Shown piece by piece: positions 1 to 11,500 of a stretch of 23,573 bases of DNA (positions within the stretch are counted from its first letter, which is position 1; the number at the start of each line of letters is the position of its first letter). The position numbers were made by a program, and so were the translations under genes. The notes below the pieces were generated by a model. The model saw nothing but the letters and a program-made list of their open reading frames with translations, ran no database searches and was not told the origin of the DNA. Origin of the DNA: Apostichopus parvimensis (lineage: Eukaryota > Echinodermata > Holothuroidea > Aspidochirotida > Stichopodidae); assembly GCA_000934455.1 (NCBI GenBank), contig KN883912.1, forward strand, positions 41,367 to 64,939, given 5' to 3'.

Positions 1-2377
1 GGGGGGGGGAGGTGCGGTTTCTTCAGCTAGCTTTACTGCTTTATTTGGGATTTTGTTTTTCAAGCAAATTATTTTTTACCTTTGGTTTTACTTTTATTTA
101 ATGGCATATTTATATCCATTTTTTGGGGGGCTAAATATGCCAACAATTTGTACAGTTACTTAACGTTCTTCCAATGTAGATTGTTGTAACCCTAATTTGC
201 TTTGCATCTATTATTTAGTTGTATAATTGTTTTGGTGTTCTTCAAATAGCTGTCCAGCTCTTTCAATATCCAAGTAGCAAAATTAGTAGTCATTATAATA
301 AATTCCCTTAGTTGTTTCTAGTGTAGAATTTTCAGTTTTGTGTATATCACTAGGTTTGCAGCTTTACTTTTGTCTGTGTGTTTGTGTGACTAGTAGTTTC
401 TTTTATATTATAACATTTTTAGATTAGTTTCTCTTTGACAAAACCAGTTTTTATCCCATTGATTTCTTATTTATCTCTGTATAAAGTATAAACAGGGTTT
501 CTGAGACTTTTGTCTTCCATGTTTTACTATCATTTCAACACTGCCATTTCCTACTAGTAAGACCCAAGAGTCCCGAGCTTTTCTTCTAAATTTGTGCTTC
601 ATGCAGTAGATATTCCTTCCGAGTAGATTTGAATTCTTTCTGCTCCCAATCATTCCCACATTCCATCCTATCTGGAAAAAAAAGAAATATTCCATGCAAG
701 TGTGTTGTTGATGAAAGGTAGAACGGTATAAAACTTGTGCAGAAGGGAATGGTAAGTGAGCTTAGAGGTCATCAGCATTGCTCCCAAATATGCTAGAAAG
801 TTAACATAATGGTCACCCATCCTCAAATTTCTACTCCAGAATATGCTAGAAAGTTAACGAAATAGTCACCCATCCTCAAATTACTACTCCCAAATATGCT
901 AGAAAGTTAAAAAATGGTCACCCATCCTCAAATTTCTACTCCCAAATATGCTAGAAATTTAACGAAATGGTCACCTATCCTCAAATTTCTACTCCCAGAT
1001 ATGCTAGAAAGTTAACAAAATGGTCACCTGTCCTCAAATTCCTACTCCCAAATATGCTAGAAAGTTAACGAAATGGTCACCCATCAATTTCTACTCCCAA
1101 ATATGCTAGAAATTTAACGAAATGGTCACCCATCCTCAAATTTCTCATCCCAAATATGCTAGAAATTTAACGAAATGGTCACCCAGCCTCACATTTCTAC
1201 ACGTTTTTTTTCTTTTATTGTGACCTTCAAAACTTTGTTGCCTAAATGAGAAATTTGACCATAAAATTTGATGTTCCTCAATATCTGTTGAGTAACTAAG
1301 GGATTCAGAATCTCCCAGAAAGTTATTTGAACTTTTTTTTTTCTGGGGGGGGGGGGGAGGAAAGGGGAAGGATGGGATGGTTGGCATGCTGCAAGTTGGG
1401 GTCCTAAATAAATTTAAAGATTTCTTGGTGACCATTCCTTTCAATAATAAGTATTCAAAACACAGTTTCCAACTGTCTAATGTTTGAAGCTACACTGATA
1501 CAGTCACAGGCCTTGTTGCTAAGGAGCTATTTTTTGCCCACCATTTTGTTTCACTTCCTGTTAGGGTGTACTAGTAAAGGTTTTAAAGTACACATGCATT
1601 GCATGTTGCTTTCCTGAGAGAATCTTTGTCAAAAATGCATAGGTCAAAGTTAACAGTTGTAATAACAGTTGCCTAAAGAGAACGATCCAAAATTTTAAGT
1701 TTAAAAAGTAAGATTATTTTAGCCTGGATTCATTAACCTAAACTGGTTGGTTAAGTAGTGAAGCAGTAAGCTGGGAGCAGATGTCCTACTCTTTGCCAGT
1801 TGTGATAGCAGTTTAATAATATAATATATCACAAAATGATAGACTAATGCAGGGCAACTTTTTAAAGCTTTCTCTGGTTGTCCTTCGCAAAATAACCAGA
1901 ACTGACCAGTATTCACACTGCAGGACTCATGTGTATGCTTGGTGATTAAAACACCAGCATTGGGCCAGTAAAACTCACCTTTGTATGATCGTACCACTAT
2001 TTTTGTTATATTTCAGTATATCCAAAGTCATAGTGATAAAGGGTGATACCATTCCATTTTGGGGGATAATTAGTTACACTGAAGTCTGAGTTTGAAGTTA
2101 ACAACTAGTCGCCATCCAAAACTGCTTCTGGTCCTCTGAACAGTCGACTCTGACTACCGGACAACCATAAAAAAAAATTTCCCTGTAAAGATGATGAATG
2201 CTGACTGTTAGCTGATTGACTTGCTTGACGAGCAATGGCTGACGTTTTATGAAATATTTGTAACAGCTTGTTTAATGTACTTAGAAAAGAGTATGCAGCT
2301 GTGACGTAGGTACTTCTAGTAAACAGTGGTTTAAATATATTGTAATGTGTCTATTCTTTTGCACCTTTTGTCTTCAG
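1..2377 (+). other. Non-coding region, presumably the intron upstream of exon 1
   Basis: No EGF-like or other recognisable coding stretch is seen on either strand. It holds a short G run at the edge, the 53-bp minisatellite (782-1202), and a run of T followed by 13 G (1333-1357). The rest is AT-rich single-copy-looking DNA. No promoter or start codon of the gene can be defended here. Confidence 0.7.
782..1202 (+). repeat. Minisatellite, 53-bp unit, 8 copies
   Basis: The core 'atatgctagaa' starts at 788, 841, 894, 946, 999, 1052, 1101 and 1154, so the period is 53 bases with one short copy of 49. Each unit also holds 'tggtcacccatcctcaaatt' or a close variant. Copies differ by few substitutions (agaaagtt/agaaattt), which suggests fairly recent expansion. 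Confidence 0.96.
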
Positions 2378-2503
2378 CTATGGACTACTGCCAAGGCAAG
2401 CGTTCCATATGTGGCAATGGTACCTGCGTGAATGGATTGACCTCCCACCAGTGCGAATGTCCGGACGGTCATGAATATTCGGAGAGATACCGATCTTGTT
2501 TTG
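2378..2503 (+). CDS. Exon 1: divergent EGF-like module without full calcium signature
   Basis: The acceptor is ttttgtcttcag and the donor is gtaaga. The six cysteines have loop lengths 6-4-8-1-12. The N-terminus reads A-M-D-Y-C, where a cbEGF would have D-x-[DN]-E-C, so the acidic residue before Cys1 is missing and calcium binding is doubtful. The Cys3-Cys4 loop has His where the hydroxylation consensus needs an aromatic Phe or Tyr. C-G-N-G-T-C contains an N-glycosylation sequon. Between Cys5 and Cys6 it has P-D-G-H-E-Y, which recalls exon 17 (P-Q-G-E-E-Y). The 2.2-kb intron after it is the longest between exons here. Confidence 0.88.
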
Positions 2504-5500
2504 GTAAGAAACTGGACTGTTAAAAATATTAGGAAAGTTTCTACCAAACCAAAACATGCCATTACTATGTTTGAAGATCAGACATTTTAAGGAATTTGTG
2601 CAAAGCAAAGGAGGAGATCACTGTTCATTGTTATGATGACTACGTTTGCCTAGGAACAACTTATTGTTAATTTATTAAATATCAGTTATGTGGATTTTCC
2701 ATTGTCCATATATTAAAGTGATACTCCGGTGTAAGTCTTTGTGACACTTACATGGAAAAGAGAAATATTCCACATCAATCTAGTTGAAAACCCAGCCCCA
2801 ATACCTTGTCTGTAACTCAAGATATGGTAGTTGGAATGAATTCTGTTTTGGCTGGCCAAACGCTCCATTCTTACCTAGAGTGGATCACAGAAGTTGGTCT
2901 GTGATGTTGTAGCGGCAATTGTTCTTCAAAAGCTTTATCGATGATAATATAATTGTCTTGTTGATTTATCCTTGACACCTGATACGTTGGGAATGTTCAC
3001 TTAGCTAGGAGCGCTCTCTGTATTTGGAATTTCATCAGAGTGCAACTTTTCTTGTAAGAGCTGTAAATTTCCTCTGTGAAAATTGCCATGGTTACAACGT
3101 TTACTCTGCAGTTGCCAGATGCATTCACGTAATGCCTCCAAATTTGAAAAATTTATAATTCAGCCATACAAAATGCTATGAGGATGTGGTTTTGACCTAA
3201 AGATGCAGAAAAATTCAAACATTTTTGATTCCTTGCCGGATGCAAAATGAATCTTTGCGATGGTGATGGCATGTGTGTGTGCATGAGTGTGTGTATGTGA
3301 CACTTGCTTGGAAACACAGTAACTCAAAAAGTTTATGTTGAACTAACTTCATACTTTCTATGTGGATCCGTCTTATTTAGTACAAGAAGCCTATTGTTGT
3401 CTGTGAAGTTCAATGGTCATTTGGGGTCAACAGAGGCCAAAGTCTGAAATCTTTGTTGCATGATAACTCAAAAAGTACATTTCTGTTGAACTTCATGCAT
3501 GGTATGCAGATTCAGCTTTTTGAGTACAATAACTCTATTGAAAGTGGTGGAGGTCAGAGGTCATTTGCAGTTAACATTTAAGTTAAAGTCTGAAAATCTT
3601 GTAAAGAAGATAACACATATAGTACATCTTCCTTGACATCATACTTAGTATGTAGATCTTGGTATGTAGATCTTAGTATGTAGATGTTGGTGAATGAAGA
3701 ATTCTATTGAAATGGTAGAGGTCGGTCAAAGGTCACATGAGGTCAACAGGCATCAAATCCTTTTAAACATGATAACTCCAAAATTAAAGATCCTACAATT
3801 AATCTGTGAATTCTTCAATGCTAACATTTTCGAACATAGTTTGGTAAAATTCAGTTCAGTTTAGTTCTGTGAAGGGGCTCTATAGGCCTTCAACAAATCA
3901 TACCTGGCATCCAGGAATTAAATGTACTTTAGAGATCATACTCTTGCTTTAAAATGCTTGTCACCCTCTGAAAAAAAGTTAACTTTCCGTTGCTTGCAAG
4001 TGAAGTTATCTTCTTGTCGCTACAAAATGCAGACAGTAATGAAACGTGATACCTTGTTATCTTTATCTGGACCTGAGATGTCCAGCGCTGCTATGTACAC
4101 TGTGTTGTGGGTATTGACCATAGCTGCATTTATTGACTGTACACTAGTGTCTAATTACTGACGGTAGCAAGCTGTGTGTGTATTTTTTGGGATCGATGGT
4201 GGTGTCTAACACTTCTGTTACACCTCAGTCGAAACTTAGGTCAGAATACGTTATCAGAGTTCCTTTGAGGCGAGTCTTCACACCCTTTAAACATTAGTTT
4301 ATCCTCTGTGAGCTTCAAGGGGTCAACAGGCTATCTCAAGTGGACACAAACTGGCTCAAGGGGTCAAAAGGTTATCTCAATTGGTGAAAAAAATGGGCCA
4401 CTTTCTCAAAACATTTCACACTCTATAAACAATGTCATGTAATGCTCAACAATTGTTAAAGGGATTGCTAGCTCAAAATTGGTAAAATGTGTCTATATTT
4501 CAATAGGAAGACTGTTCTTTCTGGAATGGAATGTCCCTGTAATCATTCAGTTACTGAAAATATATATTTTAGTAGCAATTTGACCAATTTCAATAGCATT
4601 TTCTCCATACCTGATAAATATTCCTCGTTTTGGATCAAATCTTTGCAGATCTCAATATTGATTGACAAATAATATTGCGCTCTATGATTATGTTTTTATC
4701 AATTCAAATTTTAATCAGATACCAATGAGTGCGATGAAGAGGGTATTTGTGGTAACGGGATTTGTACCAACCGGGTTGGTTCCTACCACTGTCATTGTCC
4801 TACAGGGTACCACTATGGTAGAGTACCAAGACAGTGTGAAGGTACGTCACATTACTCTCATGAATCATTCTAAATCACCTGGTGGCATATCATTATACTT
4901 TACCCTACTTTACCAAACTTTAAAACGGTTTTGTAAAGCTTTGAAAATTTTTCTTCAAAATAATCTTATTTTAGTAATAAAGTCCTCTAATCAGTCCTCT
5001 AATCAGAATACTAAAGGTGCTATATATGTTTACGTATCATATTTCTCTGCGGTACCGAATGAACTATATACCGGTGCGGTGGCCCAGTGGGTAAAGGCGG
5101 TGGCATTTGAAGCAATGAGGCTTAGCAATCGGGAGGGTTTGGGGGTTCGATTCCTCCATTGCATAAATATTTCAATGGATTTTTCAAGTACCAAAATTTG
5201 TGAAGAGTAGTTTTTGGTTGATCTTTGTATTCTTTGTTCAGATATCGACGAATGTGTCACCATCCCTGGGGTCTGCGGTTCCAGCTCTTCTTGTGAAAAC
5301 ACAGAAGGGAGTTTCACCTGCGGTTGTGGTAGTGGGTACGTCTTCAACAGCTTATCCAATCAGTGTCAAGGTAAATCATGAGTGTAGATTGACGTCTACC
5401 TTTATTTTCATGCGGTGCTCCCTATGTTGGTCATATTGCGGCCCACGATCAAATGTTTTGGGCCAGCCCGCGAGATCGTTTTGAAACATTTCTATTCATA

Positions 5501-8500
5501 TTTTGATGCGTTCCTGAAATAACATGAAATATGTAATTACTAGTTTGTATATACATAGTTCTACATGTGATAGGACATTTCAACATAACTGACGGTGAAA
5601 TAACCATGTAGATCTTTCTGATCCAATAACCATATGATTAAATTTTATCATAATATAAAGTAATGTGTCCATTATTGTAATACGAGCAGGAGGTATATAC
5701 TTCATTGTCGTGGCAGGTGCAATTGCATGCCAAGTTGCAATGCAGCCCGACAAATCAGTTTCGTGCCCACACCTTCTTTAAAGAATACTTCAGTCCAGTC
5801 CGTTTGTGATACAATAGCATAATGAGCTGAGTAAATCTTTGTCATAGGTGGAGTCTGACTGGATCATTTACTAATTTACATAATTACATAGTTTTGTGTT
5901 TACAGATGGTATTTTCCTTTGGTCAAAATATTGTCAAACATTCTTGCAAGTTTGCTTAGTTTCTCTGTTTGATTATCTCATCTCCCTACATGTAGTGCGA
6001 ACGGAGATGAGATATTGTACTTCGCCCCACATTGGAAATGTGAGGAAGTGTATGAGTGAGTGAGTGTGTGATGGGGTGAGTGTGTGTGAGCGAAAAAGGT
6101 GTGGCGCAAACTCGTAGACCCTAGGTCCTATCAAGTTCAAACTTGGTGGTATGTACCTGGCCATGTAAGCTGGTGCTTGTGTGATTCATGACAATAAGGG
6201 GTTAATCAACGGTTCTAGTGTGCGTTACTCACAGGATTAACCACGGTCAGCTGACCTGAATGGACTCATAGGATTTAGGAATCTTTACTAAGTATGAATG
6301 AACAAAGATTAAGGAACCTAAAAATTGGTATTTGGCCATGTTCTGCTTGTCAACACAATATGTAGAGAATGATGAGACAAACACTAGACTATTCCTTTTA
6401 GAAATGTTCAGGGCTAGGTTGAAAGAACAGTGTAGGTCAGAGGTGAAATTGTCCCAAATTTGATGCCTTGCATGAAACAACTGTGATGGTTAGTTAGTAT
6501 TGTTTTCTACTAAACGTTTAACTAAACTATACATTAAAACACTGGATTTTCCAGCCTATTAATAAAGATAGCAACCAGATGCACTCAGAAGTAACCCAAT
6601 AATCACTTCCGTCACGTAGGAGATGAGATATACTTCTTGGATTGCGTTTTTAACCGACCGCTCGTTTTCTCATTTGGCTAGAGCACTTGACTTATATCCT
6701 GGTTATCAAGATTTATTTCAAATCCATGTGCAATCATTTTCATGATAAAAAAAAAAACTACAGTTTTAGGAATTTTTTATTTCATTCTGATCAAAAATGG
6801 AAATGCACTGGGTTTGTTACCTGAGTTAAGTGTAAATGTGTGATTAATGTTGTGTGATACTCAATGTTTCGGCGTTTACTCTTCTTTGACTTTTCCAGAT
6901 GTCAACGAGTGTGAATCTACCCCCGACATGTGCGGTCCAAGGGGAACTTGTGTGAACACACCTGGTAGTGTCCGTTGCGACTGTTTCCAAGGTTATAGGT
7001 TTGATGAAGAAAGATTTGATTGTTTAGGTAAATAGTTAAGATGAAGTCTATTTCAGAAGTATTTTTGCAACAATATTAATAAAAGACATAGTACAGTACA
7101 GGGTACTTTTTTTTCCTTCTTTTTCTTTTCTGTTTTAAACTAAATTCTAGCAACCTACTGTTGCTACATTCAACATGTAAGAGGTTGGTTTATAGTGTGT
7201 TGGTTGGTTGAGTTGGAATAGTGCTTGTATAAAAACTATTCTGCAAATTTTTGTTTGCTGCAAAATACTTAAACAAATGGCCTACACAATATATAATACA
7301 CCTGTATAAATGACCCAAATATCTGCTAGGAGCTATAAGCTGAATTAATGCCACAATGGATGTTCAAAAGTCTCAAGAAAGTTGTTCGCTTTTCAAAACA
7401 AAGATACAAAACATCTAGATCTAGAAAAACACCTAGACACAAAGGGGGAAAAAAGGGACTAAGACATTCATCAAATTTACAGCAATGGGATTAAGTCAAG
7501 CCTAGCTTCTATATAAGATTTGAGATGAAAGCTGTCATTGGCAATAAATATTAATACGATAGTCACGCTAATTAATGACATGACTTTGTGGTTAATCAGA
7601 AATTAATTAATTAGGTATTCAAGCTAATTAATTACAGACTTACATACACAAGACAAACTAAATAAATAAACTTTCCTTTAAGATCGACAAAAAATATCAT
7701 CCTGTTGTAAGCCTTCCAAAATGTCAGCTACTCTTTTGCCCTCGATGAGATTTAGTATTCCAGACCCACTACAAAGCCATTTCTCTATCGTCCCCCCTCC
7801 CCCCCTTGTCTCTCCCATGCAGATATCGATGAATGTGTGGAACTAGAAAATACCTGCTCTGGTGTCGGCAGGTGCATCAACTTTCCTGGAGGAGCCTTCT
7901 GCACATGTCAAGCCGGATACCAGTTCAACAGGGCAAACTTCTCTTGTGACGGTAACCATTTCTCCTACATATCTAATATTTTGAATCAAAGAGAAAAAAA
8001 AACTAAATTGCGAACAAATTTCTTTATCTACTATAAAAAAAAAATTTTAAATAGCGTGTGCATGAAAATGTATAAAAGTTAGAGGGCCTGACATTTCCAT
8101 CTTAGCAGGACCTTCCTCAGAGGTGAAATGGTTATATTGATAATATTTTCATATTGAAACAAGCTTCCTTTGCAAGTTTTGGAGTTTATCGAAATGGCTT
8201 ATACATGAGCAGCTGATACTATTTTCTGTACTTCAGTCTATTAATACTCCAACAGTCTTTATTCTGGGGCAAGTGTAATTATATACATCTTTAAAGGTAG
8301 CATCACAGCATACAGTTAAATCAAATGGGGATGAGTGGGGGAAGTAAAAGACCCAAAGCCACGAATTCTGAAGTGGAGGGACACAGACAAATTTAGGAGG
8401 GGAACCAACAATGTAAGGAGGTGCCATAATAATCGTGTCCTGTAACTTGTGAAGTAAACATGATTCGTACACATGCTGCTGCTGGCAAGGATGTAGTCTA

Positions 8501-11500
8501 CATTGGGGGGGGGGGGGGGTCTGTTCCCAGTCTGGCTACTTGATCAATATGGGATTTAAGGTTCATAAATATTTGTATCTTATGAAACATTTACGGTGAA
8601 AACTTTTGTTTTTCCCCAATTGTCTGACTCGTGGATGTCTAAAAATTTGAAGTTAAGAATTGAGAATGCTTCTCTTGTTCTCACTGTTCTAATTGACTCC
8701 ACAGCCCTTAATCCCATTGTTACACCCCTCAGAGATACCTCCACAGCCCTTAATCCTATTGTTACACCCCTCAGAGATACCTCCACAGCCCTTAATCCCA
8801 TTGTTACACCCCTCAGAGATACCTCCACAGCCCTTAATCCCATCGTTACACCCCTCAGAGATACCTCCACAGCCCTTAATCCTATTGTTACACCCTCAGA
8901 GATACCTCCGCAGCCCTTAATCCCATTGTTACACCCCTCAGAGATACCTCCACAGCCCTTAATCCCATTGTTACACCCCTCAGAGATACCTCCACAGCCC
9001 TTCATCCTCTCATCACTCTTTCCTTTCCATCTTACCTCTCCTCTGTTGTGTCTATTTTGCTTTACTCATTCCTCGTTTGTCCTATGAAACTCTCCGTCCA
9101 TTCTGTGTGTCTCTTAATGTGTTCTTAGTATGTTTGTTTTTTAGTTCCAGTTAAGCCTCTGAAGACGATCCTGCTAGGATCCTAACATCAATCTCTCTAA
9201 CTTTTACATATATGTTCCTGTTGCCTCTCATCAGTTGTTGACTCGTCATAACATGTACACAGCTTGTTGAATGATGATTGAACATGGAAGATATTCATCC
9301 TCTGATAAGAAACAATAATGAAACAATGAATATTTGGTTCAACTTCCAGGAAACCTTTAATCAATCCCATTTTCCCCATTTTTGCTCCGATTTCCCAGAT
9401 ACTGATGAATGCGAAGTCATGGTCAATGTCTGTGGCTCAACATCAACTTGTTCAAACACGGTCGGGAGCTTCAACTGTGAATGTCCTGATGGTTTCTCCT
9501 TTAACAAGGTGAACAGGAGATGTCAAGGTAATTATAAAATATTCTGTAAATTTGTGCTATATTTTTCTTGTCAAAGCGTTAGGATTCCTGCAATTGGTGG
9601 ACAGTGCTGTCCACACTCTGTAGAAATTGCATCATTATGTTTACAAATATAATCTGCTTTAACGATTTATCGTTTTCGTGATGCTGGTTTGATTAACGCC
9701 TGCTCCAAGCTATTCTCAACTAGGTACATACATCGTTGGAAGCCCTGAACTGAATCAATGTTAACCACAAATGTGCCGAACACCAGCAAAAATGTCACGG
9801 AAAGTCTGTTTTTACACATCATTTCATCCAAACGTTTGTTTCAATTGAGACATTTAAATGACATTAATTGAAAATGATCACTTTCTGGCAATACTTTCGA
9901 TAGAAAGAACATCTTCAGTACTAAGCTTACAGAGTGATATATATTAGCATACTGAACATCTGAGGACATGCTGGTGTACTTGTAGTCTGTCAAATCCGTC
10001 CTTGATACGAGATTTGTGATGCTATGATGTCTGCCAATCGTTGAGAAAGAAATTTCCCCACAGCTAGCATTGATACTGTTAGCTAAAGGTCTTACAAAAA
10101 AAAAGCTTTTTAAGAACTATTCCACCTCAGTGGACACTTCACGTCAAGAATGTTATGCATCAAGAAAAAGAGTTACTTTCCATTATTTACTCCTACGTTC
10201 AACTTTGAGTGGATTCAGCCCAATTTCGTGTCATTGGTAATGATGTTTGCTCCCCAGTGCAGGTCAAAATTTTAATGTTAATCCATGGTTTTAACAACTC
10301 AAATAGGTCAACCAGAACTTGCTTTTTTGTTACAACAGACGGTCTACCACCGTTATAATGCAATGTAAACTTGTTAGTTGTTATTGTTTTGATAATAATG
10401 TCCTATTGAATTTTGTGGTGCATCTATTATTAAGGAACTAACCTAACTGCGGGATGTGTCTTAGACTAAGCAGTATAGTACAGCCACTTTAATTGTTGAG
10501 CCTCAGATGTCTGAAGGATCATTTCTCTGAAACGATTACAGAATGAAACAAGGCCATACATGAAAATAACAACAAACAACATATTGTACTTTGTGGTGTG
10601 AAAGAAACCAAATTGGCAATATGCTTACTCTTTTATTCTCTTCAAATGATTATTTTTTAAAAGCAGAATATTTTGTGTTAATTGTTTCAATTCCTGCCTT
10701 TGTCCCCGGCTGGCTTCAGATATTGACGAATGCAGGACAAGATCTGACATCTGCGGATCGAATGGTCGCTGCGTCAACTCGGAAGGAAACTTCACTTGCA
10801 TCTGCGACAAGGGGTTTAAGTTGAATGAAGTAACAACCCTGTGTGAAGGTAATGTTTGTACAGTATATCTCTTTCTTCTTAGAAATTTGTTGATTGGGGA
10901 ACTATTTCCTTGGAAAGTTTTAAAAAAGAAAGAAATGTTTTTACTAATACAAGCCTAGAATTTCACAATTTAAGTCACTTGCTAAAAGATGCCAGTGCTA
11001 ACAAATATCTGCTGTCTAAAATCATGGTCTGTCTGGCATTTGCCATCAGTTACAATCCCCATGTACAGGCTGTTGGGAGCAGCCTAATAATATTTGCTGA
11101 TAAAAAGCAGGTAATACATAGGAAACCTACATGAAACATTACAGGTTTTTACAAGGAATGACTGTTTTGCTATGAAAAGCTAATCATACCAAATGTTTCT
11201 GAAAGTACAAAAAGATGTGTTTAGTGACTTTTGAAAATTGGCAATAGATCAAAAGAGGGGGAAAATAGACATGACATTTTCGGGTCAAATTTGATGTAAA
11301 GAATAATGTTGTCTATAACCTTTAACTCCTGCATATTTTTCTTATCCTTTTCTTAAGATGTTGATGAATGTGAAGAAATTGCAAACATCTGCTCTGGTAG
11401 AGGTAACTGCATCAATGTTAACGGAGGAGTAGTATGCAACTGTGAACGAGGATACAAGTTCAACTCTGACAGTTTAGGATGTGAAGGTTAGTCTCTAGGT

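Larger units (their letters stand above)
7952..9398 (+). other. Intron 5
   Basis: This 1447-base intron contains a 15-G run (8505-8519), the 42-bp minisatellite (8698-9005) and, on either side of that, two inversely oriented copies of a dispersed repeat (8069-8130 and 9145-9210). No EGF exon is seen between them. Confidence 0.8.

Noticed and set aside
471..1997. Minus-strand open frames upstream of exon 1 (471-695, 1145-1444, 1719-1997).
   Set aside because: No domain, no splice context and low-complexity composition; one runs through the 13-base G run. They look like chance frames.
2504..4718. A hidden TB (8-cysteine) domain exon in the long introns 1, 3 or 18.
   Set aside because: I looked for cysteine-rich frames with a triple-Cys motif between good splice sites and found none by eye; a profile search would be more sensitive.
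5438..5485. Fragment of a hAT-type transposon, suggested by 'cggccc' and 'gcccgcgagatcg'.
   Set aside because: The stretch is too short, with no terminal repeats, target duplication or transposase frame.
8580..9087. Long open frames over the 42-bp array as a repeat protein gene.
   Set aside because: They occur on both strands and in more than one frame, purely from a unit length divisible by three, inside a clear intron.
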